Shown one piece after another: positions 42,997-52,100 of a stretch of DNA of 55,527 nucleotides. The position numbers were made by a program, and so were the translations under genes. The stretch comes from Pseudomonadota bacterium (GTDB taxonomy: Bacteria > Pseudomonadota > Alphaproteobacteria > Rhizobiales > Phreatobacteraceae), in assembly GCA_020161695.1 (NCBI GenBank), contig JAIUOO010000029.1:1-55527 (forward strand), given 5' to 3'. The notes under the pieces were generated by a model, which had not been told where the DNA came from, searched no databases, and was given only the letters and a program-made list of their open reading frames with translations. Every line of letters starts with the position of its first letter. The stretch's first letter is position 1.

Positions 42997-43749
42997 TCAG
43001 TCCGCCGCCGCCATCGCGGCGGCCCCGACTGACAATGCGATGATCGCGACGAGATAGCCGGCCGCCTTGGCGAGAGCCGCGCCGAGGATCGGCGGCTGGA
43101 GGCTCGCGGTGTGCAGCGCGGTCGCGGTCAGGACAGCGGTCAGCGTTCCCGCCCCGATCACCGCGCAGAGAATGCCGGCCGTCCGTTCGCTGTGGACCAG
43201 CAGCCGTCGCGCGGCGCCGGCGAAGCCGACCGAGCGCCCGTCGAATGAGGCGGCCAGCGCCATGGCTCCCGCCAGCAGCACAGTCATCACCATCAGCGTC
43301 GCGAGGATTGCCGTTCCGCGCAGGACAAGACCCGGCCAGGTCGCATTGAGCGGCGGGTCGGTCGCGGCGACCGAGAGATCGAGCGCGCCGACCATGGCGA
43401 GCGCCGCAACGAAGACCACCAGCAGCATCAGCGCGCTTTCGCCGGTGATCCGCCCCGCGACCCGGAGGTGATGGCGCACGGGGGGCACGGCCGCATCGGT
43501 TCCCAGCGCGCGCAGCATGGCGACATGGGCGCCCAGCAGCACGGCAAGATGCAGGCAGGCGACCACAGTGAGAGCCAGGGGCAGCTTCCAGATCAGCACG
43601 ATCCGGAGCCGCAGGAAGCCCTCGGTGATGACGCCGGCCGCCACCGCATAGGGCACGACGTGCAGCGCCACGCGCCACCCCGCATCCGCCAGCAGCCGCA
43701 GATAGCGGACGACGAAGGTGGGGCTGGCACTGGCGGGCGCTTCGGTCAC
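42997..43749 (-). CDS. Polytopic membrane protein of unknown function
   Basis: 250 residues with about six hydrophobic segments, for example ALTVVACLHLAVLLGAHVAM, ALMLLVVFVAALAMVGAL and LATLMVMTVLLAGAMALAA. No enzymatic motif was recognised. The gene ends 5 bases from the convergent irr stop and begins 40 bases from the stop of the TPP-enzyme gene, which is transcribed toward it; it may be the last gene of that unit. Confidence 0.65.
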   Translation of the reverse strand: MTEAPASASPTFVVRYLRLLADAGWRVALHVVPYAVAAGVITEGFLRLRIVLIWKLPLALTVVACLHLAVLLGAHVAMLRALGTDAAVPPVRHHLRVAGRITGESALMLLVVFVAALAMVGALDLSVAATDPPLNATWPGLVLRGTAILATLMVMTVLLAGAMALAASFDGRSVGFAGAARRLLVHSERTAGILCAVIGAGTLTAVLTATALHTASLQPPILGAALAKAAGYLVAIIALSVGAAAMAAAD

Positions 43750-43789
43750 GCGGCCATCATGAAGCAGGGAGCCGGCGGGCGCGAGCCCG

Positions 43790-45349
43790 TCAGTTCAGCA
43801 CCTCGATGAGGAACGGGCCGCGGCGCTTGTTGGCCGCCGCGAAGGCGTCGGCAAAGCCCTCCGCCGTATCGACGCGGGTCGCTTCCACGCCCATGCCCGC
43901 CGCGAGCTTCACCCAGTCGAGATTGGGATCGCCAAGCGACAGCATGTCGTGAGCCTTCCGGCCCGGGTTCTCCGCGCCGACATTGGCGAGTTCGCCCTTC
44001 AGGATCGCATAGGTGCGGTTCGCCCAGATGCAGACGGTCACGTCCAGCCGCTCGCGCGCCATGGTCCAGAGCGCCTGCAGCGAATACATGCCGGAGCCGT
44101 CGGCCTGAAGCGCGACAACCTTGCGGTCCGGGCAGGCGACGGCAGCGCCGACCGCCAGCGGCAGGCCCTCGCCGATGGCGCCGCCGGTCAGCGACAGCCA
44201 GTCGTGGGGCGGAGCGCCATGGGTGTCCCGGAAGAAGTTGCGACCGGTCGTGACCGATTCGTCGGTGACGATGGCGTTTTCCGGCAGCAGATGGCCGACG
44301 ACGGCGGCGATGGCCTCATGGGACAGGTCGCCGCGAATGAGGTCGGGCCGGCCGGGCTTGTTGAGGACGGGCGTCTCCTTCGACGCACCGAGCCGGTCGG
44401 CGAGCCGCGCCAGCGCGTCCTCGGCATCCTCGGAAGGCTCCGCCAGCGTCACCACCTGGGCCTCCGGCGGATAAAGCAGCGACGGCTTGTTCGGATAGGC
44501 GAAGAAGGCGACCGGCGCCTTGGCACCGACGAGGATCAGGTGCGTGACCCCCTTGGTCGCGGCGAGCGCCACATCCACCGGATAGGGGATGCGCTCGATG
44601 GCGACCCGGCCCGCGCCGCGCTCGACGCGGCCATTCGACCCCTCGGCGCGGAACTTGGCGCCCGTCTTCGCCGCGATCTTCGAAGCATGCTCCATCGGCC
44701 TGGCGCGCACCGCCCAGGTGCCGAGCACGATGAGCGCCGTTCCGCCGCCGGCCTCGATGGCCCTGGCAGCGGCCTCGACGGCGTCGTCGCCGACCTTGGC
44801 CGGGGCAGAGGGAGCCGCGACCTTGGCCGGCCCGGCGCCCTCGGTCCAGGCAGTATCCGCGGGCAGGATCAGCGTCGCGATCTGGCCGGGTGCCTGCATG
44901 GCGACGGAAACCGCCTCGGCGCCGTCGGCGGCGACGTCCTTCGCCGAGATCGAGGTCTTGACCCAGTGCGACATGGTGCCGGCGATGCCCTCGATATCCG
45001 AGGTCAGCGGCGCGTCGTACTGGCGATGGTAGGTCGCATGCTCGCCGACGATGTTCACCACGCCCGAGCGCGCGCGCTTCAGGTTGTGCAGGTTGGCGAG
45101 CGAGTTTGCGAGGCCGGGGCCGAGATGCAGCAGGGTCGAGGCCGGCTTGTTGACCATGCGCCAGTAGCCGTCCGCCGCGCCGGTGGTGACGGTCTCGTGC
45201 AGGCAGAGCACGCAGCGCATGCCGTCGACGCGGTCGAGCGCCGCGACGAAATGCATCTCGGACGTGCCGGGATTGGTGAAGCTGACGGTCACGTCGCCGG
45301 CAACGAGGGTGCGCACGAGGCTCTCGGCCCCGTTCATGGACTTGGTCAT
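43790..45349 (-). CDS. Thiamine-diphosphate enzyme, acetolactate synthase/benzoylformate decarboxylase-like
   Basis: 519 residues in the three-domain PDH/POX-family layout. The cofactor-activating Glu52 lies in CLHETVTTGAADGYWR and the ThDP/metal motif is ADGSGMYSLQALWTMARERL...WANRTY near residues 417-446, with Ala in place of the first Gly of GDGS. It resembles proteins labelled IlvB/IlvX-like or MdlC-like. The reaction is probably a 2-keto acid decarboxylation or carboligation. It follows the NIPSNAP gene by 10 bases, in an SDR-NIPSNAP-ThDP operon of unknown purpose. Confidence 0.82.
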   Translation of the reverse strand: MTKSMNGAESLVRTLVAGDVTVSFTNPGTSEMHFVAALDRVDGMRCVLCLHETVTTGAADGYWRMVNKPASTLLHLGPGLANSLANLHNLKRARSGVVNIVGEHATYHRQYDAPLTSDIEGIAGTMSHWVKTSISAKDVAADGAEAVSVAMQAPGQIATLILPADTAWTEGAGPAKVAAPSAPAKVGDDAVEAAARAIEAGGGTALIVLGTWAVRARPMEHASKIAAKTGAKFRAEGSNGRVERGAGRVAIERIPYPVDVALAATKGVTHLILVGAKAPVAFFAYPNKPSLLYPPEAQVVTLAEPSEDAEDALARLADRLGASKETPVLNKPGRPDLIRGDLSHEAIAAVVGHLLPENAIVTDESVTTGRNFFRDTHGAPPHDWLSLTGGAIGEGLPLAVGAAVACPDRKVVALQADGSGMYSLQALWTMARERLDVTVCIWANRTYAILKGELANVGAENPGRKAHDMLSLGDPNLDWVKLAAGMGVEATRVDTAEGFADAFAAANKRRGPFLIEVLN

Positions 45350-45359
45350 GTCGCGGAAA

Positions 45360-45674
45360 TCACTTCATCGGGGAGAAGGCGGTGGGAACCAGGATGCGGT
45401 TCTCCATGCGGATCAGGTTCGGCGTCGCGGCGTCGAGATAGTCGCCCCAGTTCGGCGCCTGGGCGAGCCTGGCGCGGCGCTGCTCGCGATCGGCCATGCT
45501 GTCGTACTTCCAGAGATGGACGACCTGGTTCAGCGTGCCGACCTCGGTGACGAAGAAGCCGATGGGGTCGCCGAGGATCGGCCACTGGATCGGCTTGGCG
45601 AGCCGTTCGTAAACCTCGAGGAATGCCTTCACCTTGCCGGGGTGGCACGTATAGGTGCGCTCGTCGATGATCAT
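45360..45674 (-). CDS. NIPSNAP family protein
   Basis: 104 residues, one ferredoxin-like alpha/beta domain. ERTYTCHPGKVKAFLEVYE, GFFVTEVGTLNQVVHLWKYD and NRILVPTAFSPMK match NIPSNAP proteins, a dimeric fold shared with small monooxygenases, usually without known activity. It lies 24 bases after the SDR stop and 10 bases before the ThDP enzyme, so it is likely to act in the same pathway. Confidence 0.85.
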   Translation of the reverse strand: MIIDERTYTCHPGKVKAFLEVYERLAKPIQWPILGDPIGFFVTEVGTLNQVVHLWKYDSMADREQRRARLAQAPNWGDYLDAATPNLIRMENRILVPTAFSPMK

Positions 45675-45698
45675 GGTTCGTCCTTCAGGAATGGCGTG

Positions 45699-46478
45699 TC
45701 AGGAGCCGCGCAGGCCGATGCGCTGGCCGCCGTCGACGGTGATGGTGGTGCCGGTCATGAATGCGCCGGCCTCCGACAGGAGCAGCAGCAGCGCGCCGTC
45801 GAGCTCGTGCTCGCGGCCGAACCGGCCGACGGGAATGTCCCGCGTCATCTCCGCGCCCTTGCCCGATGTCAGGTAGTCGCGGTTGATGTCGGTGACGACA
45901 TAGCCGGGCGCGATGGCGTTGACCCGGATGCCCTTGAACGCCCATTCGAGTGCCAGCGCCTGGGTCAGCTGGATGACCGCCGCCTTGGATGTGGCGTAGG
46001 ACGCGTTGCCCTTGCCGACCCCGTAGCCGAGGATCGAGGCGATATTGACGATCGAACCGTGCTTGCCGGCCTTCAGCAGCCGCTGGGCCGCCTCGCGGGC
46101 GGTGTAGAAGACGCCGTCGAGATTGGTCGCCATGGTCCGGCGCCAGGCGTCGTCGGAAATCTCCGCGGCGCGGCCGGCCTCGGCGATGCCGGCATTGGCG
46201 ACGACCGCGTCCACGGTGCCGAAGGCCTTCTCGGCGGCATCGAAGGCGGCCTTGATCGAGGCGGTGTCGGTCACGTCGCCGGACACGGCGATGGCCTTGC
46301 CGCCGGCCTTGCGAATGGCGTCCGCGACATTCTCGACCTTCTCGGCGCGCCGCGCGACAGCGACGACGTCAGCGCCGTGCTCGGCCAGCGCCATGCAGAA
46401 CCGCGCGCCGAGGCCCGTTCCGGCACCGGTCACCAGCGCAACACGGCCGGTCATGTCCAGAAGGTCTCTCGGCGCCAC
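45699..46478 (-). CDS. SDR family oxidoreductase
   Basis: 259 residues from the GTG at 46478, which has GGAG six bases upstream; ATG 46454 is an alternative. The TGAGTGLGARF cofactor turn, NAGIAEAGR, the Ser in NIASILGYG and the Tyr/Lys in YATSKAAV are intact, so it is an active classical SDR. It is the first gene of the SDR-NIPSNAP-ThDP enzyme operon. The substrate is unknown. Confidence 0.85.
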   Translation of the reverse strand: MAPRDLLDMTGRVALVTGAGTGLGARFCMALAEHGADVVAVARRAEKVENVADAIRKAGGKAIAVSGDVTDTASIKAAFDAAEKAFGTVDAVVANAGIAEAGRAAEISDDAWRRTMATNLDGVFYTAREAAQRLLKAGKHGSIVNIASILGYGVGKGNASYATSKAAVIQLTQALALEWAFKGIRVNAIAPGYVVTDINRDYLTSGKGAEMTRDIPVGRFGREHELDGALLLLLSEAGAFMTGTTITVDGGQRIGLRGS

Positions 46479-46669
46479 TGATCTCTCCTTGGTCGGGTGG
46501 CGCACACTGGCAAAGGTGCACACCGCCCGGCAAGACGGCCCTGCGCCGGACAGCGATGCAGCCCGATGCGGTGCCGGCCGGCCCTGCCCCTTGACGAGCC
46601 GCGCGGGAAGGCCGCATGTCCCATGCCGTGCCGCCGATCCGGCACGCGAGACCGGTTTCCAGAGGCCTT

Positions 46670-48268
46670 ATGAACCTGCCTGCCTTCGCCCGCCGCGATG
46701 CCCTGAAGCTGATCGCCGCAGCAGGCATCGCCTGGCCGGCCGCCGGCCGCGCCCAGACGCAGAACGGCCAGCCGCCCGCCCCGCAGGCCGGCACGCCCCA
46801 GCCGCAGGCCCGCTTCGGCTATGAGGAGGTCGAGCGCCGCGCCCGCGATCTCGCCGCCCTGCCCTACGAGGCGCCGCGCAACGAATTGCCGCAGCCCCTG
46901 CAGGCGCTCACCTTCGACCAGTATCGCGATCTGCGCTTCCGCACCGACCGGTCCTTCCTCGGTCAGGCCGGCGGGCCGTTCCGCATGCAGATGTTCCATC
47001 TCGGCTTCATCTATCGCACGCCGGTCGTGGTGAACGTGATCCGCGACGGCATCGCGACGCCGATCCCCTATGCCGCCTCGCTGTTCGACTACGGTCGCAA
47101 CCGGTTCGAGCGGCCGTTGCCGGTCGATCTCGGCTTTGCCGGTTTCCGCATTCATCACCCGCTCAACGATCCGCGCGTCCACGACGAACTGATCTCGTTC
47201 CTCGGCGCGAGCTATTTCCGTTTCCTCGGGCGTGGCCAGAAATATGGCCTTTCGGCCCGCGGCATCGCCGTCAACACGGCCGGCCCCGGGCAGGAGGAAT
47301 TCCCCTACTTCCGCGAGTTCTGGGTCGACACTCCCGCCGCCGATTCACAATCCTGCGTGATCTACGCCCTGCTCGACGGCGAGAGCCTCACGGGCGCGTT
47401 CCGCTTCACGGTCTTCCCGGCCCAGGAAACCGTGCTGGACGTGCGCTGCACGCTGTTTCCCCGCCGCGCCATCCCGAAGCTCGGCGTCGCGCCCCTCACC
47501 TCGATGTTCTTCTATGCGGAGAACGACCGGCGCAGCTTCGACGACTACCGGCCGGAACTGCACGATTCCGACGGCCTGCTGATCCACTCCGATACCGGCG
47601 AGTGGATTTGGCGCCCCTTGCGCAATCCGCGCAGCGTCGAGGTCTCGCAATTCGCCGACCGGCAGGTGCGCGGCTTCGGCCTGATGCAGCGCGACCGCAT
47701 CTTCGAGCACTATCAGGACCTCGACCTCGCCTATGAACAGCGGCCGAGCTACTGGGTCGAGCCGCGCGAGGGCTTCACCGAGGGCCGGGTCGAACTGGTC
47801 GAAATCCCGACCTCCGACGAGACCAACGACAACATCGTCGCCTACTGGGTGCCGAACCGCGCGGTCGAGCAGGGACAGACGCTGACCTTCGCCTATCGCA
47901 TCGTCTCGACCATCAACGAGGCGCGGCTGCATCCCGGCGGCTACGCCAGCAACACCTACCGCACGCGGCCGGTGGCGCTCGGCTCGGGCGAGACCGTCGC
48001 GCCCAATTCCACGCGCTTCATCATCGATTTCGTCGGCGGCGACCTCGAATACCACCTGCCGCACCCGGATTCGGTGCAGATCGTGCCCTCGGCCACGCAG
48101 GCGCGGATCATTCGCACCTTCCTCGTGCCCAACGCCCAGACGCGCGGCTTCCGGGCCGGCATCGACGTGGTCGGCGAGGCCGGCCAGACCGCCAACCTGC
48201 GGGCCTTCCTGCGCACCGGCAACCGGGCGCTGACCGAGACCTGGACCTTCCCCTGGAAGGTCGACTGA
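46670..48268 (+). CDS. Periplasmic glucan biosynthesis protein (OpgG/OpgD family)
   Basis: 532 residues. The leader FARRDALKLIAAAGIAWPA is a twin-arginine signal ending at GRAQ, followed by a Pro/Gln linker. The mature part has the MdoG beta-sandwich signatures AARFGYEEVERRARDLA-like N-terminus, FLGQAGGPFRMQMFHLGFIY and LTSMFFYAENDRRSFDDYRPELHDSDGL. OpgG and OpgD shape osmoregulated periplasmic glucans; a Tat leader is typical of OpgD, but the two cannot be separated by eye. An AGAGG site sets the ATG at 46670. Confidence 0.87.
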   Translation: MNLPAFARRDALKLIAAAGIAWPAAGRAQTQNGQPPAPQAGTPQPQARFGYEEVERRARDLAALPYEAPRNELPQPLQALTFDQYRDLRFRTDRSFLGQAGGPFRMQMFHLGFIYRTPVVVNVIRDGIATPIPYAASLFDYGRNRFERPLPVDLGFAGFRIHHPLNDPRVHDELISFLGASYFRFLGRGQKYGLSARGIAVNTAGPGQEEFPYFREFWVDTPAADSQSCVIYALLDGESLTGAFRFTVFPAQETVLDVRCTLFPRRAIPKLGVAPLTSMFFYAENDRRSFDDYRPELHDSDGLLIHSDTGEWIWRPLRNPRSVEVSQFADRQVRGFGLMQRDRIFEHYQDLDLAYEQRPSYWVEPREGFTEGRVELVEIPTSDETNDNIVAYWVPNRAVEQGQTLTFAYRIVSTINEARLHPGGYASNTYRTRPVALGSGETVAPNSTRFIIDFVGGDLEYHLPHPDSVQIVPSATQARIIRTFLVPNAQTRGFRAGIDVVGEAGQTANLRAFLRTGNRALTETWTFPWKVD

Positions 48269-48290
48269 CGCGGCTCATGTCCGGTAGGCA

Positions 48291-48315
48291 GGCGGGCTCG
48301 ATCGACGGGCCCGCC
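48291..48315. terminator. Hairpin between convergent glucan and GTPase genes
   Basis: GGCGGGC and GCCCGCC are perfect arms around TCGATCGACGG, 22 bases after the glucan gene and 13 bases from the GTPase stop. No T run follows. It is a plausible shared transcription end. Confidence 0.45.
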
Positions 48316-48328
48316 GAGGCCGCCATTC

Positions 48329-49459
48329 CTAGGCCGTGAGCGCCTCGAAGCCGGCCTTGATCTTGTCGATCGGCAACTCCCGGCCGATGAAGACGAGCCG
48401 GCTCTCGCGCTTCTCGTCATCCTTCCAGGCGCGCTGATGGTCGCCGTCGAGGATCATGTGCACGCCCTGGAACACGAAGCGGTCGGGGTCGTCCCTGAAC
48501 GCCACGATGCCCTTGCAGCGCAGGATCTTCGGTCCCTCGACCTGCGTCAGGTCCTGAATCCAGGGAAAGAACCGGTCGGGATCCAGCGCCTTGTCGGTGC
48601 GCAGCGACAGCGATTGCATGTGCTCGTCGTGATAGTGCTTCAGGCCGCCATGGCTCGGATGGTCGCAGGCCGGGCCGCAGGCATGGTCATGGTGATCGTG
48701 GTCATGCCCGTGATCATGGTCATGCCCATGATGGTGGTCGTGATCGTGGTGATGATCATGGCCGTGATGATGGTGGTGGCCGTCGTCCTTCTCGAGGAAG
48801 GCCGGCTCGATCTCCAGGATGCGCTCCAGGTCGAAGGCGCCGCGCCCGAGCACATCCTCCAGCGCCACGGCGCATTTCTGCGTCCGGTGCAGCACGGCAT
48901 AGGGATTGATGGCGCGGATGCGCGCCTCGACCTCGCGCAACTGCGCCGGCGTCACGAGATCGGTCTTGTTCAGAAGGATCACGTCGGCGAAGGCGATCTG
49001 GTTCTTCGCCTCCGGCGCGTCCTTCAGCCGGTCGAGCAGCCATTTGGCGTCGGCGACCGTCACGACGGCGTCGAGCGCCGTTTTCGCGCCGACTTCCTCG
49101 TCGACGAAGAAGGTCTGGGCGACGGGAGCCGGATCGGCGAGGCCCGTCGTCTCGACGATGATCGCGTCGAACTTGCCCTTGCGCCGCATCAGGCCCTCGA
49201 TGATGCGGATGAGATCGCCGCGCACGGTGCAGCAGATGCAGCCGTTGTTCATCTCGAACACTTCCTCGTCCGCGCCGACGACGAGGTCGTTGTCGATGCC
49301 GATCTCGCCGAACTCGTTGACGATCACCGCAAAGCGCTTGCCGTGGTTCTCGGTGAGGATGCGGTTGAGCAGGGTCGTCTTGCCCGCGCCGAGATAGCCG
49401 GTCAGCACGGTGACGGGGATCTTGCTCAGGGCGGCGGCGGTCGGGGCGGCGTCGGTCAT
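48329..49459 (-). CDS. CobW/COG0523 family GTPase, probable zinc metallochaperone
   Basis: 376 residues. Walker A GYLGAGKTT is at 21-29, the metal-binding CxCC in NNGCICC near 72-78, ETTGLADP near 104 and the guanine motif LLNKTDL near 162. A very His-rich loop (about residues 226-285, 26 His plus two Cys) joins the G domain to the CobW C-terminal domain. COG0523 proteins such as ZNG1/ZigA deliver zinc under starvation. Its position 67 bases after znuA on the same strand supports a zinc role; cobalt or nickel remain possible. Confidence 0.87.
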   Translation of the reverse strand: MTDAAPTAAALSKIPVTVLTGYLGAGKTTLLNRILTENHGKRFAVIVNEFGEIGIDNDLVVGADEEVFEMNNGCICCTVRGDLIRIIEGLMRRKGKFDAIIVETTGLADPAPVAQTFFVDEEVGAKTALDAVVTVADAKWLLDRLKDAPEAKNQIAFADVILLNKTDLVTPAQLREVEARIRAINPYAVLHRTQKCAVALEDVLGRGAFDLERILEIEPAFLEKDDGHHHHHGHDHHHDHDHHHGHDHDHGHDHDHHDHACGPACDHPSHGGLKHYHDEHMQSLSLRTDKALDPDRFFPWIQDLTQVEGPKILRCKGIVAFRDDPDRFVFQGVHMILDGDHQRAWKDDEKRESRLVFIGRELPIDKIKAGFEALTA

Positions 49460-49526
49460 GTCGGTCGTCCGGCTGAAAGGGGTCGGGACATCATATAGGA
49501 AGCGGTGCGGCGTGCGGAATGGCCGC

Positions 49527-50450
49527 TCACGCCGGGCTGATCGCGCCGACGATCTGGCGCGTATTGTGGCGGATGAGCTCGATATAGGTCGCGGCCGGGC
49601 CGCCGGCCTCCGACAGCGCGTCGGAATAAAGCCGCCCGCCGATCTTCGCGCCGGTCTCCGCCGCGATTCGCTGGATCGAGCGCGGATCGGCGATGTTCTC
49701 CATGAACACCGCGGCGACCTTCCGCTCGCGCACCTGCCGGATGATGGCGGCAACCTCGCGGGCGGAGGGTTCGGATTCCGAGGACACGCCGCGCAGCGCT
49801 ATGAACTCCACGCCATAGGCTCGCGCATAATAGCGGAAGGCGTCGTGGGTGGTGAGGATGCGCCGCTGCTCGGCCGGAATGGCCGCGATCGCCGCCTTCA
49901 CTTCCGCGTCGAGCGCGTCGAGCTTCGCGACATAGGCCTGCGCCGCGGCCGCGAAGGTCTCGCGGCGCGCCGGGTCGGCCTCGCCCAGCGCTGCGGCGAT
50001 GTTCGCGGCATAGGTCTTCACATTCGCGACGTTCTGCCAGGCATGAGGGTCGTTGGCGCCGTGGGAATGACCGTGCGCATGGCCGTGGGAGTGCCCGCCT
50101 TCGGCCTTCAGCGGCGTCACGCCCTCGCTGGCCGTGACGACTTTCGCGCGCGTGCCGGAGGACCGGATCAGCCTCTGGATCCAGCCCTCGAAGCCGAGGC
50201 CGTTGACGACGATCAGCCGGGCCTGCGCCAGTTGCCGGGCATCGGCGGGGGTCGGCGCGTAGGAATGGGCGTCGCCATCCGCGCCGACCAGCGCGGTAAC
50301 GGCGACATGGTCGCCGCCGATCGCCCTCACGATGTCCGCGAGGATGGAGAAGGTTGCGACCACCGGAACCGGACCCTGCTGCGCGATACCGGCGCGGGAC
50401 AGGAACGGCACGGCCAACAGACCGGAGACGGCGGAACGGCGCGATAGCAT
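49527..50450 (-). CDS. znuA: Zinc-type ABC transporter periplasmic binding protein
   Basis: 307 residues. MLSRRSAVSGLLAVPFLSRA is an exported leader with paired arginines. The cluster A-I fold shows the first metal His in GADGDAHSYAPTPAD, a His-rich loop GGHSHGHAHGHSHG (about residues 118-131) as in ZnuA, then DPHAWQNV, and HDAFRYYAR with GVSSESEPS. The flexible His loop favours zinc over manganese. It follows the permease by 28 bases and has its own Zur-like site 153 bases upstream. Confidence 0.86.
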   Translation of the reverse strand: MLSRRSAVSGLLAVPFLSRAGIAQQGPVPVVATFSILADIVRAIGGDHVAVTALVGADGDAHSYAPTPADARQLAQARLIVVNGLGFEGWIQRLIRSSGTRAKVVTASEGVTPLKAEGGHSHGHAHGHSHGANDPHAWQNVANVKTYAANIAAALGEADPARRETFAAAAQAYVAKLDALDAEVKAAIAAIPAEQRRILTTHDAFRYYARAYGVEFIALRGVSSESEPSAREVAAIIRQVRERKVAAVFMENIADPRSIQRIAAETGAKIGGRLYSDALSEAGGPAATYIELIRHNTRQIVGAISPA

Positions 50451-50478
50451 GCGGGCAGTCCTCTACTGACGGGCCGCC

Positions 50479-51345
50479 CTAGGCCTCCCGGTGTCGCGCT
50501 GGCCAGTAGGTGGGCACGAGCCCTCCCCGCGGACCGAAGACCAGCGACACCAGATAGATCACCCCCGCCACGAGGACGATCGAAGGGCCGGACGGTGTCG
50601 ACATGTTATAAGATAACATTAGACCTGCATAGCCCGAAACGACGCCGATCAGGACGGCGGTCGCCGCCAGCGCGGTGACGTCGCGCGCCCAGAACCGCGC
50701 GGCGATGGCCGGCAGCATCATCAGGCCGACCGCCAGCAGGGTGCCGAGCGCGTGGAAGCCGGCGACCAGGTTGAGCACGACCAGAGCCAGAAAGACGAGG
50801 TGCGCGGGCGCGCCCGCGCGTGACACCGAACGCAGGAATCCGGGATCGACGCAGTCCAGCACCAGCGGCCGCCAGAGCACGGCGAGCGCGACCAGCGTCA
50901 CCGTGGCGATGCCGGCGAGCAGCAGCAGGGTCGGGTCGTCGAGGGCGAGGACCGAGCCGAACAGCACGCGGAACAGGTCGACATTCGAGCCGCGCATGGA
51001 GATGACGATCACGCCGAGCGCCAGCGAGATCAGGTAGAAGGCGGCCAGCGAGGCATCCTCCTTGAGCGCGGTGAAGCGGGCGACCAGCCCGGCCGTGAGC
51101 GCGACCGCGAAGCCCGCGGCAATGCCGCCGAGGGTCATCGGCACCAGAGCCAGCCCAAACAGGAGATAGCCCATCGCCGCCCCCGGCAGGATCGCATGGG
51201 CCATGGCGTCGCCCATCAGCGACATGCGCCGCAGCATGAGGAAAACGCCCACCGGCGCGCCGCCGAGCGACAGCGCGACCGTGCCGACGAGCGCGCGCCG
51301 CATGAACTCGAATTCGACGAAGGGGCCGATGAGAAGATCGTACAT
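50479..51345 (-). CDS. znuB: Zinc-type ABC transporter permease
   Basis: 288 residues with eight or nine hydrophobic segments. RRALVGTVALSLGGAPVGVFLMLRRMSLMGDAMAHAILPG is the ABC-3 family start, and FRVLFGSVLALDD and FHALGTLLAVGLMMLPA follow. It forms the membrane channel for the metal. Near the C-terminus the codons for LMLSYNMS are strikingly AT-rich because they contain a palindromic Zur-like site. It lies 10 bases after the ATPase gene. Confidence 0.88.
   Translation of the reverse strand: MYDLLIGPFVEFEFMRRALVGTVALSLGGAPVGVFLMLRRMSLMGDAMAHAILPGAAMGYLLFGLALVPMTLGGIAAGFAVALTAGLVARFTALKEDASLAAFYLISLALGVIVISMRGSNVDLFRVLFGSVLALDDPTLLLLAGIATVTLVALAVLWRPLVLDCVDPGFLRSVSRAGAPAHLVFLALVVLNLVAGFHALGTLLAVGLMMLPAIAARFWARDVTALAATAVLIGVVSGYAGLMLSYNMSTPSGPSIVLVAGVIYLVSLVFGPRGGLVPTYWPARHREA
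50603..50619. promoter_or_regulatory. Intragenic Zur-like box
   Basis: ATGTTATAAGATAACAT: perfect seven-base arms ATGTTAT/ATAACAT around AAG, very close to the Zur consensus GTTATA-n-TATAAC type. It lies inside the permease gene, 153 bases before the znuA ATG, in a stretch of codons (TTA TCT TAT) that are rare in this genome. A TATAAC on the minus strand inside it could be a -10 element. Confidence 0.65.
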
Positions 51346-51355
51346 GGTTCGCCGT

Positions 51356-52093
51356 TCAGGCCGCCGCGGCGCAGATGTCGGCGTGATCGTCGAAGGCTTC
51401 CGTCATCCGCCGCGCCGCGAGCAGGTTCTCGGGGGTCAGAACCTCGTCGGTCGGGCCCCAGGCGATGGAGCGGCGCGCCAGCAGCAGCGATTGCGGGAAG
51501 GCCTGACGCACCGTCTCCATGTCGTGCAGGACCGCGACCACGGTGCGCTTCTCGGCGTTCCAGCGGCGCACGAGATCGAGGAGATCGGCGCAGGTCTTGG
51601 CATCGATGGCGGTGAACGGTTCGTCGAGCAGGATCAGCCGCGCGTCCTGCACGAGAAGGCGGGCGAACAGCATCCGCTGGAGCTGCCCGCCGGACAGGGT
51701 GCCGATGGGCCGCCGCTCGAAGCCGGTGAGACCGACCGCCGCCAGCGCGTGATCGACGGCAGCGCGGTCGGCCTTCGACAGCCCGCCGAACAACCCGGTG
51801 CGCTTCCACAGGCCCATGGCGACGAGTTCCATCACCGTGATCGGAAACGACCGGTCGATCTCGGCGGCCTGCGGCAGGTAGGCGACCGCGTGCCGGTCGG
51901 CGCGCGCGATCTCGATGGCGCCGCTCAAGGGGCTGATCGCACCCGCGAGGCCCTTCAGCAGGGTCGATTTGCCTGCGCCATTGGGGCCGACGACAGCCAG
52001 CATGGCGCCCTCCTCGATCGTGCCGTCGAGGTGGTGCACGGCCGGATGGCGGTCGTAGCCGAGGGTCAGGTTGCGGATTCGGACAGAGGACAT
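51356..52093 (-). CDS. znuC: Zinc-type ABC transporter ATP-binding protein
   Basis: 245 residues from the ATG at 52093; a TTG at 52108 is possible. Walker A GPNGAGKST is at 36-44, the signature GTLSGGQLQRMLFARLL near 131 and Walker B LILLDEPFTAID near 154. It powers metal import with the permease next to it. The start is 7 bases beyond the stop of the small His-rich gene, so the two are one transcript. Confidence 0.89.
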   Translation of the reverse strand: MSSVRIRNLTLGYDRHPAVHHLDGTIEEGAMLAVVGPNGAGKSTLLKGLAGAISPLSGAIEIARADRHAVAYLPQAAEIDRSFPITVMELVAMGLWKRTGLFGGLSKADRAAVDHALAAVGLTGFERRPIGTLSGGQLQRMLFARLLVQDARLILLDEPFTAIDAKTCADLLDLVRRWNAEKRTVVAVLHDMETVRQAFPQSLLLARRSIAWGPTDEVLTPENLLAARRMTEAFDDHADICAAAA

Positions 52094-52100
52094 GGGCGAC

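Noticed and set aside
48640..48790. Short tandem repeat resembling a CRISPR or satellite (CATGATCATGG-like units)
   Set aside because: The repetition comes from alternating His/Asp/Gly codons of the metal-binding loop; there are no spacers of constant length.
48600..48800. Val/Met-rich hydrophobic plus-strand frame that looks like a membrane protein
   Set aside because: It is the complement of the His/Asp codons of the CobW GTPase loop.
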